A stretch of 64,000 nt of DNA from Paludibacteraceae bacterium (GCA_905235505.1 CAJOMJ010000015.1:30639-94638); one strand, 5' to 3'; positions 1 to 10,356 are shown, counted from the first letter of the stretch. Program-made: numbers and translations. Notes: generated by a model from the sequence alone, not told the origin.

Positions 1-3000
1 ACTCTCCGCCGAGAAGCATTGTGCCGTTCATGGCACCCATCTCTGTGGCGGCAAAGGAGTTGGTCAGATTGCCGTCAATATAGATGGAGGCGTTGTTGAA
101 GGTGCGGTTGACTGACAGTACGAAATGATGCCACCCGCCGTCGGAGTAGTTACCGATGAGCCATTCGGACGAGTCGTTGCGCAGTTTCATTGTACCCTGT
201 TCCGTACCAATCCATGTACCGTTCTTATCGTCGCTACGTCCTGCGCGGAAGATATTGCAGTTATACATTTTTGTTTTGAACCAGAACATAAGTGTGAAGT
301 CCTGTATGGCAGAGCGGCTGAGCACATCGCTGTTGAGGAGGAGGCTGACATTTGCCTCATCATCAGAGAAGCGCATAGAAGCCCCTTGACGGATGTCCCA
401 TTCTGCTCCGTTCATGGTAAGCGTTGCGCCGTTAGCCTTGTCGGTGATAGTGTTGCCGCGTCCTTCGTTCATCGGGTAGTAATCCAAGAGTTTGAATTCA
501 TATCCGGTCAGGCGCTTGAGGTTCGTGCTGACTATTTCCGCCGGTGAGAGGGCTTTTGTCCACAAGCGTGCTTCCATCATACTGCCGTTGAAGCCCCTGC
601 CCCATATAACAGACCCTTCGCTACTGAATGTGTAGGGTGGAAGTAATTTGCTATAGTCGGTTACATCCTGCGTGCCGGCATAGAAACGGAAGTCAAAGCT
701 GTCATAGTCAAAAGTAACCGCTACACGCGTAAACTCGAGCATGGGGTCAATCGGCAGAGAGTATATGCGAGTACCTGTAAGTTCGATGAAGAGACGGTTC
801 TCTGCGTTTTTACCGAAGACCATACTCTTGCCGTCCTCACCATGAGTGAAGAAATGTTCCTCGGTGTTCTGATTGGTTGGTTTGACAATCAGGTCAATGG
901 TGAATGATTTGTCGGTGAGGTTTCTGCTTACCTGCGAGTAGGCGTATGAGTCGTCAGAGCCATCGAAATGCACTGCCGTACCTGCTGTCAGACCGATGCT
1001 GTTGGTTGTACCGAGTATTTGGAAGTTGTTGTCCTCATCAAGATAGTTACCGGCAATTGCTTCGTTGAAGCGCAACAGCAGGTTGTCGCCCACTCCGAGT
1101 ACCGCATCCACAGGCTGCGGGTCGCCGAAGACGCGTGGCGGACGTGTATCCTTCATACCTGTCAGAACGGCTGACGAGCGCGATATGAAGCCTGAACCGT
1201 GACGGCAGAACGATACGGCACGCAGGTCGTAGTTCTGCTCCATCGGGTCGCGCTCGCCGTAGAAGCGGATATTCTCGATGCGGCCTGAAGTAATCAGTGC
1301 CTTGTTGCCTGACGCAGCGTTGTAGAGCGAATCATCGTAGTAGAAACTGCACTGGTTGACCCAAGCGTCGTCGCTCTGCGTGGAGAGTTTGTACTGGAAC
1401 TCTATATGGTCGAAACCACGGTAGTTGACATCGAAACCGTCAATCACTACCGGCAGATACCAGCCGATGGAATCTTGTGGTGAGAGAGTGTTCAGCACCC
1501 ATTTGTCGTGCGGAGCTGAAATATTGACAGGACACGATACGGGCATATAGTGAACCGAGAATGTGCAAGCAGCCTTGTTATACTGGTCGCATGGTGAAGC
1601 GAGGTTGAGTACGATGTTCTCGAAGTCATATCCTTCGCCGGCATATACCTCAAGGGTCTTGTTGATAATTTGCCCGTGTTTGAGCTTGATGGCCCGCCCG
1701 TCGCCGGTCAGTGGCAGACCGTCCACCATCAGTTTAGCGCCCATTGGGTTTGAACCTTCTTCCTGCTTGAGGTAAAAGGTAATAGGTGCTGCACCGCCTA
1801 CGTAGGGATTATCTCCCTCGTTGGTCATGCGCAGGTTGAAGATAGCAGGTTGGTCGATAGGTACATTGGAACGCTCGTGAACATCAATGTCTAAGCGTTG
1901 GTTTTCAAGGTTGAGTGTACCGGCAGAAAGTGGCATACTGGGTGTATAGAACTTTGTTGAGTCGGCTTTTTCCCATGGGCAGCGCGATGCACCTGCGTTC
2001 AGATAATAGACGTATGATCCGTAAAGGTAATCGTCTTCATCGTAATCCCAACCATTGTCCACAAACTCGCGTGTCCCGTCTGAGTCCTTATTATAGCCGG
2101 TTTTCTTGTTTACCACGCGGCGTACACTGACATCCATATATCCGTAAGTATCGGGCTGTAGCACAAAACCAGCCTTTTTGTTGTGCGATTCGGAATGATT
2201 CGGGTCACGGTCGAAGTTGAAATCCAGAATAGGCGTAAAATCAAAACTGAACTTATAGTTAAGTGCATCAATCAATAATTCTTGAGGGTCAGTATGCTGG
2301 GTTCCTTCATCATCCACCTTATTCAAGTATTTATCCCATAGTTTATTTATGAACACAGCATTCGGCGTATTCATGCCCTCAATGGATGACTTCAAAGATT
2401 TATAAGAACTCGTGCCGAGAGAGAATCCCGGATAGTCGATGCGACTGGTATAGGTATTGCCGTAGTCATACGACTCGGTATGCGTAACCTTGGTGCCTCC
2501 GCTGACCGACCAAGTACCCACTTCCTCTGCGTTTTGACCATAGATAGCATTGATTTTCTCGCGCTCATTGCTTATTAATACATCTATCCAGTCCAAAATC
2601 AGACGGTCGTAGGCATACACCTCGTCGGCAAATTGCTTTTCGCTGTTTTCGGGCACAATCATTCGATAGTATCCCTCTTCACCGAAATGTTCGTGTTCGG
2701 GTGCAACAAGCGACCAGTAGAGGGCTTTGCCCTGTTGGTTGGCCATTGTCTGGATGGTGGTGCTGTCGCCCATCATCAGCAGGCTATTGCGCTCGTTGCA
2801 GAGTTTGGGTATGAGTGTATTAACAATATAATCGTGGGTATAAGTGAAGGTGGAAGCTACGTATGGTCCCACTTCTGTTTCACGACCGATAACAAGGTAG
2901 TACTTCTTGCCGTCGTTAGCCGTACCTTCTGCCACCACAGGCATTGAGCCCTGCGCATTGAGGTGATAGAGTGTGGCATAAGTGAGCGAGTCAATAGGTT

Positions 3001-6000
3001 TCACAGCATCGGTAACACCCATATACATATTTTGCACTAAACCTATATATACATCACCATTTTCGCCCACATAGTAGGTGTCGCTACCGGTCTCTATACG
3101 GTCGGTGGTGGTGAAGGTATAGTAGGCGGAGCGCTTGTAGAAATAACTCGTCTGTATAGGCAAAGATAACGGAATTTTGTTGTCTATGGTGAAATTATAT
3201 CCCGAATAGGTGCCACCTACAGGACTTCCGGCATAGATTCCCAATGAGTTATTGGAGTGCGTTCCGTATGCGAGGTCAATCTTCAAACCGAACTTGAAAC
3301 TGAAGTTGTAGGTGTAGCTATACTTGTAGGTTGTTCCGGTTTCTATATAGGCGTAACTCTTCGAGCCTGGAGGGTCGCGAAGTATATCAAGTATCTCTAC
3401 TTTTCCATGCGTGGATGTGAGGAAATCCTGTCCTTTTGCCCTGTTGCCGGTTATATAGGCTCGGAGAGCCTGATGCTCTACATACGCGCCTTCGTGTTCT
3501 ACCGACAAGTCGAGTACACGCAGGGCATTCTCACCTGTCTTCAAAAACGACACATAGTCAATAGGTACGGTTATTAGAGCCTGACCGTCAGAGTCGAGTT
3601 GTTTAGTCTCCACGATTGTATTTTCGGCATCGTGCATGCCGTTATATACTTTGAGAGTACCGCCTTTGATACGTACTTCTTCGTGTTTGGGGGTGTTGGG
3701 GTCGTTGTTATAGTAATAGTCCTCGTGAGCAGTAACGCGGAACTGATAGTCGGCAGTCTTGAACACCGGTGCACCGAACAGGTATCTATACGTGCCGTCC
3801 GCCTGTTTTTCCACCAACGGCACATCCACCATCTCGTTGGCTATGTTCTGGCGGCGCATGCTCTTCTCTCCGAGATAGGGCAATTCGGCACCATACAATA
3901 ACTGCACACATGAGATGGATATCGGACTATGGTAGGTGATGCAGTATGATTCGTTGTATTCCACCTGCTGCCCCTCGTACTCGCTTGTCTTGTGCTGAGC
4001 AGGAGCAACGGTCAGGTCGAGTGTCTCGCCTGTTTTGCCCTCAGCAAAGAGGGTGGCATAGCCGCGGGCGGTAGCCTGCGTGATTTTATATTTCACAGGG
4101 AAGATATCCACCGCATATTCACCCGTAACGGGGTCAGGCTCGATGATGATACGTTTGCGGCTAAGATGCATCTTCGTATCACCAAATGCAAGCTCCAAGG
4201 TGTCTTTTGTAGGGTCATCAGGTATACGCACTATTTGCGAGATGTTATCACCTTCGAGTTCCAATACGAGTTTAAGGTCGTCACCGAGGTTGTTTTGGCT
4301 GAGTCCGAAGCCAAGAGGCTTGGATGCCTGGTTGTTACCACCGGTAAGACGCCCAATTAAGCGTACCTTTGTGGCATCATAGATACGCACGCCATCTAAA
4401 GGTTTGGTAAGCGAGAGTACGCTATCGCCGTCGATTCGCACAAATCCGTCACCGGCGAATACATGACCGTCTTTTACCGCCTGTAGTGTGAAGCCTGCAC
4501 GCGACGGCACGTTGAACTCGAAGTTACCTGCGGCATCAGTCTTGTAAGCGTTGGCACCTGTTTTAACCAACTTACCGTTGACGAGGAAATTGACGTCACG
4601 GGCGGGGATGGTGGTGTTCTCATACAGCACGCGACCTGAGAAGCGGACAGCGGATATGTTGTCGAAGTCAATATTTTCGGCAATGCAGTCGTCTAATCCG
4701 AGACCGAGCGAAGCCGAACCGCTCGAGGTGTTGTTATATCGGAACTCGGCACTCTGCGATACGGGCATAATGGTGTATTTCATTCCTGTTCCGTAGAGCA
4801 GGCTGTCAAGCAGATATGCTCCGCTCTCGTCGGTGCGTACACGCTGAACAACTTCTCCGTCGTTTTCGCGCATGGCAAGCACCTCAATATCGGCGCAGCC
4901 TATGCCGTCCTCATAGTGTACATGACCACTAACCTTGCCGTAGGGGGAACGGGCACCCGTGGTCTGCGCCGTAGAGGAAGTGCTGTTGCCGTTACATTCG
5001 TACGTCATAGTCAGTCGATACTGCCACTGCAAGGATACCGACGGGTCGGCATGTGTGTCACGCAACCAAGTATCGGTAAGACCGGTGGCGAGAGTATCCC
5101 ATGGAGCTGCATCGTTAGGACGCGTCTCCACGGTGTATGTACCTACATTACCTTCGGTTGCATCCCATGTGAGCAACACATTGTCGGAATACTCCTCGTG
5201 AGAACCGCTGAAAGTGTTGATATTAGCCGCCTCTGTGTAATAGATATCATCTGTTCCTCTTACCTGTCTCTTATCAGTATATAACAGCACATTTTTTACC
5301 ACAACGTCTGTAGTGTCAATAGATACCATGTAGTTGTAGTGTACACAGGGCGTGTTGGCAACATCGGTATAGTTAACGACTATGTTATTGTTGAAATACT
5401 CATTATCGTCTGTCGAATAGAATATCCTGTCAATCGCTCTAAGAACGCTATCCTTGGGAATTTCGATATCAATAGTGTCGTTAAGTTCAACCAGAATCTT
5501 ATGCAATATAAGTTTCTGCTTGTCATCCCAATAACCTTGATTGCCTCCGGGCTGATTTTTTGTGCGTTGAGGATAGGTATTTAAGTTACGCAGGCTCAAT
5601 TGCAGGTGTACCTGATGATTGTTGTCGAAATCAGCATCTTTCCGGAAAGTATGTGACTCTGTACTGCCGGCAAGTGATATAACGTAATAAGTTTGATTCG
5701 GAGTGAACGAAACAGATGAGGCATACTCATGTTCTTCCCAACCCCATGATGCGGAGGAGACACGACGAATGCGATAGTAGATGGTATAATCGTTCAGCAC
5801 AGGGTTCCACCATGCCGCTTCTGTCGAATCGACATACGTGTAGGTCTGTATCTCGTATCCGGACAATGTATCCGACAAAAGCGAATCATACTCCATGCTG
5901 ATGGTCTCGATGGTTTCCGCATCGGAGAAATCAGCCGAATAGGCACGCTGTATCTCGAAGAGGTCTCCATCCATGATATCGTTCTGTTGCGGATAATAGA

Positions 6001-7051
6001 TTTTCCATGTCAGTTTTTTGTAGCGATAGTCAGCATAGTACTTGTCGATATCATCGCGGTAATAGGTATAAGAGTTTACCTCAAAGTCATGTATCTTATG
6101 GTAAGCGGGTACGTCCACGCGATTGGACCAGACCCAGTGTTTGGTCACATTGTCCGAACTGCGCACCGACTCAAAACATACACGGAATCCGGGTATCACC
6201 GTGTCACGGGCATCGATGTACATCATGCCCGAATTGTCCGGACAGGGCAACTGTGCATCGTTTTCGGATGTATAGTAGCGATAGGTATTCTGGATGTTGT
6301 TATACACCATCGCCAATGCGCCGTATCCGGCAGCACCGTTCTCGTTTGCAGGGTAGAAGAAAGGCTCTGACAAAATAGGTGCCATGTCAGGGTCGGCGCC
6401 CTCAAACGTGCCGAGCAGGAAGACGCAACGCGACCACGGCTTGGTTTCGCTGCTACGGTGGCGGGTTATACCGCTATAAAGCTCGAACCGCTTGTTGTCC
6501 AAACTTTCGGGAGGGAACCAGTCATATTCAAAATATGTCAGGTGGTCGCCACTGTCCAAACGCTTGAGATCCACCTCATGCCAGATGCCGTCGGCGATGA
6601 ACGAGGGTTTGGAACCGGCATAGTCATTGGTAACCTGAATAACGCCGCTTATTACTTTGAAGCGCACCCAACCTTTGTCTTTCGGACGGCCGCTGACCGA
6701 GCCGGGCTTGTTTTTGCTATTGTCAGCCTCGAACTCTATTATCGTAACATTCTGTTGCGTGGTCAGGTCGCGATAGTAGGAATTACTTCCATCAACCACT
6801 TTACCTTTGTCGCTCTCGTCACCAACGCAGGTGCCGCCGACACCGGCAAAATAGTTGTGGGATGAACCTTGACCGAAAATCAGTTGTTTGATGTGAATCT
6901 TACCATTGCCTGAGGAATAGGCATCATGGTAATCCGCTTTCTGCAGATATACATTGTCCGCCTGCGCAGTTTCCGTCATCGCCGGCAATCCGATGAGTGC
7001 AAGTGCGACTACTATTGTTCGCCAAACATTTGCATTGTAAAATTGTTTCAT
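1..7051 (-). CDS. Giant secreted multidomain protein with LamG domains (C-terminus outside window)
   Basis: A single uninterrupted minus-strand frame of about 2,350 codons starts at ATG 7051 and runs off the left edge, so the C-terminus is missing. I checked the frame at several points (around 5578, 3658, 1858 and 58) and it stays in phase. The N-terminus is a signal peptide (MKQFYNANVWRTIVVALALI..). Roughly residues 610-690 look like a fibronectin type III domain. Residues about 700-830 hold two carboxypeptidase-regulatory-like modules (GKVSGHVHYEDGIGCADIEV; FSGRVLYENTTIPARDVNF). Residues about 2,030-2,165 and 2,210 onward are two LamG/concanavalin-like modules (FTIDLIVKPTNQ; LMFWFKTKMYNC, then GWHHFVLSVNR). 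This fits a cell-surface or secreted protein that binds glycans or matrix. A T9SS or other anchoring domain would lie beyond the window. The substrate is unknown. Architecture confidence is good; function is inferred. Confidence 0.9.
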   Translation of the reverse strand, partial: MKQFYNANVWRTIVVALALIGLPAMTETAQADNVYLQKADYHDAYSSGNGKIHIKQLIFGQGSSHNYFAGVGGTCVGDESDKGKVVDGSNSYYRDLTTQQNVTIIEFEADNSKNKPGSVSGRPKDKGWVRFKVISGVIQVTNDYAGSKPSFIADGIWHEVDLKRLDSGDHLTYFEYDWFPPESLDNKRFELYSGITRHRSSETKPWSRCVFLLGTFEGADPDMAPILSEPFFYPANENGAAGYGALAMVYNNIQNTYRYYTSENDAQLPCPDNSGMMYIDARDTVIPGFRVCFESVRSSDNVTKHWVWSNRVDVPAYHKIHDFEVNSYTYYRDDIDKYYADYRYKKLTWKIYYPQQNDIMDGDLFEIQRAYSADFSDAETIETISMEYDSLLSDTLSGYEIQTYTYVDSTEAAWWNPVLNDYTIYYRIRRVSSASWGWEEHEYASSVSFTPNQTYYVISLAGSTESHTFRKDADFDNNHQVHLQLSLRNLNTYPQRTKNQPGGNQGYWDDKQKLILHKILVELNDTIDIEIPKDSVLRAIDRIFYSTDDNEYFNNNIVVNYTDVANTPCVHYNYMVSIDTTDVVVKNVLLYTDKRQVRGTDDIYYTEAANINTFSGSHEEYSDNVLLTWDATEGNVGTYTVETRPNDAAPWDTLATGLTDTWLRDTHADPSVSLQWQYRLTMTYECNGNSTSSTAQTTGARSPYGKVSGHVHYEDGIGCADIEVLAMRENDGEVVQRVRTDESGAYLLDSLLYGTGMKYTIMPVSQSAEFRYNNTSSGSASLGLGLDDCIAENIDFDNISAVRFSGRVLYENTTIPARDVNFLVNGKLVKTGANAYKTDAAGNFEFNVPSRAGFTLQAVKDGHVFAGDGFVRIDGDSVLSLTKPLDGVRIYDATKVRLIGRLTGGNNQASKPLGFGLSQNNLGDDLKLVLELEGDNISQIVRIPDDPTKDTLELAFGDTKMHLSRKRIIIEPDPVTGEYAVDIFPVKYKITQATARGYATLFAEGKTGETLDLTVAPAQHKTSEYEGQQVEYNESYCITYHSPISISCVQLLYGAELPYLGEKSMRRQNIANEMVDVPLVEKQADGTYRYLFGAPVFKTADYQFRVTAHEDYYYNNDPNTPKHEEVRIKGGTLKVYNGMHDAENTIVETKQLDSDGQALITVPIDYVSFLKTGENALRVLDLSVEHEGAYVEHQALRAYITGNRAKGQDFLTSTHGKVEILDILRDPPGSKSYAYIETGTTYKYSYTYNFSFKFGLKIDLAYGTHSNNSLGIYAGSPVGGTYSGYNFTIDNKIPLSLPIQTSYFYKRSAYYTFTTTDRIETGSDTYYVGENGDVYIGLVQNMYMGVTDAVKPIDSLTYATLYHLNAQGSMPVVAEGTANDGKKYYLVIGRETEVGPYVASTFTYTHDYIVNTLIPKLCNERNSLLMMGDSTTIQTMANQQGKALYWSLVAPEHEHFGEEGYYRMIVPENSEKQFADEVYAYDRLILDWIDVLISNEREKINAIYGQNAEEVGTWSVSGGTKVTHTESYDYGNTYTSRIDYPGFSLGTSSYKSLKSSIEGMNTPNAVFINKLWDKYLNKVDDEGTQHTDPQELLIDALNYKFSFDFTPILDFNFDRDPNHSESHNKKAGFVLQPDTYGYMDVSVRRVVNKKTGYNKDSDGTREFVDNGWDYDEDDYLYGSYVYYLNAGASRCPWEKADSTKFYTPSMPLSAGTLNLENQRLDIDVHERSNVPIDQPAIFNLRMTNEGDNPYVGGAAPITFYLKQEEGSNPMGAKLMVDGLPLTGDGRAIKLKHGQIINKTLEVYAGEGYDFENIVLNLASPCDQYNKAACTFSVHYMPVSCPVNISAPHDKWVLNTLSPQDSIGWYLPVVIDGFDVNYRGFDHIEFQYKLSTQSDDAWVNQCSFYYDDSLYNAASGNKALITSGRIENIRFYGERDPMEQNYDLRAVSFCRHGSGFISRSSAVLTGMKDTRPPRVFGDPQPVDAVLGVGDNLLLRFNEAIAGNYLDEDNNFQILGTTNSIGLTAGTAVHFDGSDDSYAYSQVSRNLTDKSFTIDLIVKPTNQNTEEHFFTHGEDGKSMVFGKNAENRLFIELTGTRIYSLPIDPMLEFTRVAVTFDYDSFDFRFYAGTQDVTDYSKLLPPYTFSSEGSVIWGRGFNGSMMEARLWTKALSPAEIVSTNLKRLTGYEFKLLDYYPMNEGRGNTITDKANGATLTMNGAEWDIRQGASMRFSDDEANVSLLLNSDVLSRSAIQDFTLMFWFKTKMYNCNIFRAGRSDDKNGTWIGTEQGTMKLRNDSSEWLIGNYSDGGWHHFVLSVNRTFNNASIYIDGNLTNSFAATEMGAMNGTMLLGGE

Positions 7052-7143
7052 ATAGGATGAATATTATTTATTATTCTCGATATTTTCTTTTTTATATTAC
7101 CCTCAGGCGGATACAATCTTTGAGAATAGTATCTGAGGTCGGG

Positions 7144-9471
7144 TCAATTGCGGTGCAGTTCTATCTTTCTGTCAGTTTTCCCCAGTATGCGGGTTTCGCC
7201 GGAGGGGAGGTGGATAGTGCGGGAACCTGATGACGATTTGCCGCCGGACACTCTGCGGGTGAGTGCAAGGCGGGTGAGCCCGCCATCCTGCCAACTTATA
7301 TCAACCTCTATTCCGCCGGGCAGACAAAGTCCGCTGACGCTGCCACTACTCCACTCTTCCGGCAGACAGGGCAAAACATATATATCATCTCCGTCCGCCT
7401 GAACGAGCATCTCTGCCATGGCAGCAGCAGTGGCAGTATTGCCGTCGAAACAGAATATGTCGTCTTCCGCCATGGCAATACCCGCCGGCGAGAAAGTCAT
7501 CAGGTTGCCTGCCGTGAACTGTCGGAGTTGCATGAGCACTGACTGATGAGCCTCGTGAGCCATTCGCAGTCTGGCATAATAAGCAACAGCATTAGCCCTG
7601 CTCCACTCCGTGTCCTCCCAACCCTCCGTGTTCATTCTGTTCTCAAGCGATACGAGAGCCGCCTCTGCCAACTGCGGTGTCCTCTCAAGAGAAATCTGCC
7701 GGAAAGGATATAGTGCCAACAGATGTGAGGTATGCCTATGGTTAGGAACTGCCTGAGTATAGTCTTCGAACCATTCTCTGAGTCCGCCGTCACTGCCTGT
7801 CTGCAGCGGTGGAAGCAGAGCGAGCGCATACAGACAAGAGTCGGCGAAAGAGTGGTCTATATCAAGCACATTGGCTGCCTGAGCACAGGCAGAGAGTATC
7901 TCAAAGACGAGCACTCTGTCCACCGTCGGCATCATAGAAGCACACATATACTTACCATTATACAGGAATCCGTTTTCAGGCGATATGGAGGGTCCGGTAA
8001 GCAGATAGCCCGATACCGAGTCGAGCACCATATAGTCAAGCAGGAACTGTGCATTGCCCCGTATCAGAGGGTAAGCACGCTGCAGCCAGTCTGTGTCGAG
8101 AGTATATAGATAGTGCGTCCAAAGATGCGTTGTCAGCCATGAACCTGCAGTAGGAAAGAGTCCCCAACCTATAGCAGCCGAGGGTGCAGTGAACCCGAAG
8201 ATATTGGCAGTGGTATGCGCACACCAGCCCCTGCAGCCATATACCTTCTCTGCCGTCTCTGCACCATACTTGGCGAGATGCTCTACGTAGTGCAAGAGAG
8301 GTTCATTACTCTCATGCATATTACCTATGTTGCTGAGCCAGTAGTTCTGCTCTGTGTTGATGTCAAGATGATAGTCATTGGTCCAAGGCATATTGCAGGC
8401 AAGATTGTCGTTGAACATGCCTTGCAGGGCTACCGGCAGAGGAGAGTTCCGGCGCGAGGCGGAAAGAAACAGATACCGGGAGAAGTTGAAGAAGAGTGCC
8501 TCCAAATAAGGGTCAACGCCTCCGTTCTTTACAGCTTGCAGTCGTCTGTCCGTAGGAATAGTATCCGCCTCCGGACACAAGGTCAGTTTAGCTCTGCCGA
8601 AAAGAGGGGCAAAGTCATTAACATGGCGCTTGATAAGCGAAGAATAAGCTCTGCGAGGAAGTCCGCTTGCAGTGAAAGAGCCGCCGTAGTCTGTCTGTAT
8701 GTCTGCCGTTATCGTCACCTCGTCCGCACCTCTTACCACCACCGACGTGTCAGAAGCTGTCACCATGCCTCCTTCTGCCGCCACCTTCACCCGGCCACGG
8801 AAACTTACCCCGCCACTCCCCTGCTTGGGGAAACTCACCTTACCTGTATATACTATCATTCCGTTCTCCGTCTTCACCTCCGCCTCTCTGAGAAGTTGCA
8901 GGCTGACTGAGAGACTCACCGCCCGTTTCTTGTCCGCCTTAATATGCCACACGAGCACATCGTCAGGATTGGATGCGAAAGATTCGGTAGTATAACTGAT
9001 ATCGCCCGCCTTGAACGAAGAAGATACTATTGCCCGGGAAAGATCCAGACTACGCCTGTAAGAGCTGAACGAGTCAATATCCATTCTGATGCGGATGTCG
9101 CCCATAGGCAGATGTGTGCCGAACCTGCTAATGTCGCCCGTCAGATTAGCTGCGGCTATACGGTTCCCTTCTTCTATATCCCCGCGCATGAAGACGCTGC
9201 GGAGGCTGTCGAGTCTCTCTCTGCCGAACAGAGGATTGGCATCCGGATTATACTCTCCCGACCATAACGACGACTCGTTAAGTGCAAGTCGCTCCTCACG
9301 AGGGTCGCCATACACCATCATGCCAAGGCGACCGTTGCCTACGGGCAGAGCCTGCATCCACTTCTCTGCCGGCGCAGTGTACCATAGCGTCTGCGAAAAC
9401 ACATTCACCGACAATAACGCCGTAAACAATACTATTACCGGTTGCCGCCTTATGATTCTGTCTAATATCAT
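7144..9471 (-). CDS. GH95 family glycoside hydrolase (alpha-L-fucosidase or alpha-L-galactosidase)
   Basis: The mature protein begins after a signal peptide (MILDRIIRRQPVIVLFTALL..VFSQ). The N-terminal beta-sandwich carries the family opening (PAEKWMQALPVGNGRLG). The middle holds the GH95 hallmark LQGMFNDN..MPWTNDYHLDINTEQNYW, where the catalytic Asn/Asp set sits, and the second hallmark FEDYTQAVPNHRHTSHLLAL contains the general acid. Length (about 775 residues) is normal for GH95, whose known members release alpha-1,2-linked L-fucose or L-galactose. I chose ATG 9471 because it gives a clean signal peptide; in-frame starts at 9507 and 9531 lie inside the repeat-bearing sequence upstream. No promoter is visible directly in front, so the gene may depend on the promoter of the lipoprotein cassettes (11554-11585). 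Fucose versus galactose specificity cannot be told from sequence alone. Confidence 0.88.
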   Translation of the reverse strand: MILDRIIRRQPVIVLFTALLSVNVFSQTLWYTAPAEKWMQALPVGNGRLGMMVYGDPREERLALNESSLWSGEYNPDANPLFGRERLDSLRSVFMRGDIEEGNRIAAANLTGDISRFGTHLPMGDIRIRMDIDSFSSYRRSLDLSRAIVSSSFKAGDISYTTESFASNPDDVLVWHIKADKKRAVSLSVSLQLLREAEVKTENGMIVYTGKVSFPKQGSGGVSFRGRVKVAAEGGMVTASDTSVVVRGADEVTITADIQTDYGGSFTASGLPRRAYSSLIKRHVNDFAPLFGRAKLTLCPEADTIPTDRRLQAVKNGGVDPYLEALFFNFSRYLFLSASRRNSPLPVALQGMFNDNLACNMPWTNDYHLDINTEQNYWLSNIGNMHESNEPLLHYVEHLAKYGAETAEKVYGCRGWCAHTTANIFGFTAPSAAIGWGLFPTAGSWLTTHLWTHYLYTLDTDWLQRAYPLIRGNAQFLLDYMVLDSVSGYLLTGPSISPENGFLYNGKYMCASMMPTVDRVLVFEILSACAQAANVLDIDHSFADSCLYALALLPPLQTGSDGGLREWFEDYTQAVPNHRHTSHLLALYPFRQISLERTPQLAEAALVSLENRMNTEGWEDTEWSRANAVAYYARLRMAHEAHQSVLMQLRQFTAGNLMTFSPAGIAMAEDDIFCFDGNTATAAAMAEMLVQADGDDIYVLPCLPEEWSSGSVSGLCLPGGIEVDISWQDGGLTRLALTRRVSGGKSSSGSRTIHLPSGETRILGKTDRKIELHRN

Positions 9472-9508
9472 GGCTGATGTCGCCAATATTCGGTAAATGT
9501 GGTTCATT

Positions 9509-9623
9509 GGTTGACTGTTGTTTATTATCACTATCAGAGGTTGAACTCACGTACACCAAACTCCAACCGGTTAGCCCATGCTACTTGTGTGGCTAATAGT
9601 TTATCCACAGATTGAGCCGCACA
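9509..9623 (-). repeat. Cassette repeat R1, copy 1
   Basis: This 115-bp block matches 10528-10642 with only two mismatches by eye. On the minus strand it starts exactly at the TGT codon for the lipobox cysteine of the small lipoprotein and runs past its stop. In this copy it abuts the 5' end of the GH95 gene. Confidence 0.9.
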
Positions 9624-9674
9624 AGATAATGATAGGTACAAAATAAATAATATAAATAAAAATCTTTCAATCAT
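9534..9674 (-). CDS. Small putative lipoprotein, 46 residues (cassette 1)
   Basis: An ATG at 9674 opens a 46-codon frame ending in TGA at 9534-9536 and overlapping the end of the upstream lipoprotein gene by 8 bp. The product has a hydrophobic leader (MIERFLFILFILYLSLS) followed by a lipobox-like cysteine and a 29-residue mature part (CAAQSVDKLLATQVAWAN..). That mature part is identical to the one encoded at 10553-10690, whereas the leader peptides differ. Translational coupling, a plausible lipobox and exact amino-acid conservation between copies argue for a real gene. The peptide could still be a truncated remnant of a longer protein carried along by duplication. No known family is recognised. 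Confidence 0.55.
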   Translation of the reverse strand: MIERFLFILFILYLSLSCAAQSVDKLLATQVAWANRLEFGVREFNL

Positions 9675-10356
9675 ACCATAAACCTCCAAATTTAAATCTA
9701 AATGGAAATTTACCCTTTTCTACTATACCTCTAAGCTTCTCTACGTATTCAGATTGGATGCTATCTGCCTTTGCTTTATTTCGTTCATATTCCTCAAGTT
9801 CCTTTTGATTTAGGTTTTCATTTTTAGGGTGATGCAGCCAATAATAACCATATGCATGAAAACCAGCGTTTTCTGTAGGTGTCAGATCTTCATTATAATC
9901 CTTCTCGTCTTTTTGTATGTGAAGATATTTATCTACATCATAAAAATATAATTTATAAACCTCTGCCAAGTATGGACCAGGAATGATTTCAACTGAATCA
10001 ATATCCCATGTTTGCTTTGTAGAACTCATCTCACTCCATGTTTTTTTTATAATAATATCATCTAAAGGAAAATAAGCCCACTTCCAATCTATTAATAAAT
10101 ATCCATCACCTAAATCAATATATGGAGACTTGCCTGCAATATCCTTGTCCAAAGCATAATGACCAGCATAGTAACCACCCCAAAACTTTATTAATCCGTC
10201 TCTTGAATTTGTTGTGCCATATATATAATTTGCATATTCAGGATTAACGAATTTTACAACCGATGTGTGATAATATTCAACATAACCCACATGTTGCCCA
10301 TTACATCCAATGAGCAATGGAAATAATAAAAGAAGAAGATAATAATGCTTTTTCAT
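9667..10356 (-). CDS. Putative lipoprotein, cassette 1 (paralogue of 10690-11352)
   Basis: The 229-residue product has a lipoprotein signal (MKKHYYLLLLLFPLLIGC) with the cysteine at residue 18. It is preceded by an AGGAGG sequence 8 bp before the ATG, a strong Shine-Dalgarno that is unusual for Bacteroidota. It is paralogous to the product of 10690-11352: shared motifs include VVKF..PEY..YIY, SPYIDLG-GY, DWKW, W-SEMSS, DSVEI-P-PY, YFYD-DKYL, and a C-terminal DSIQ-EYVEKLR.IVE.G.FPF.FK-GG. Aromatic residues are unusually frequent. The gene is AT-rich compared with its neighbours, which suggests later acquisition. I do not recognise the family. An envelope location is inferred from the lipobox, with no enzymatic motif visible. 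Confidence 0.8.
   Translation of the reverse strand: MKKHYYLLLLLFPLLIGCNGQHVGYVEYYHTSVVKFVNPEYANYIYGTTNSRDGLIKFWGGYYAGHYALDKDIAGKSPYIDLGDGYLLIDWKWAYFPLDDIIIKKTWSEMSSTKQTWDIDSVEIIPGPYLAEVYKLYFYDVDKYLHIQKDEKDYNEDLTPTENAGFHAYGYYWLHHPKNENLNQKELEEYERNKAKADSIQSEYVEKLRGIVEKGKFPFRFKFGGLWYD

Noticed and set aside
9296-9559. 87-codon minus-strand frame across the R1/GH95 junction
   Set aside because: It overlaps GH95 in another frame and most of its length is a shadow; only the first ~12 residues lie in R1.
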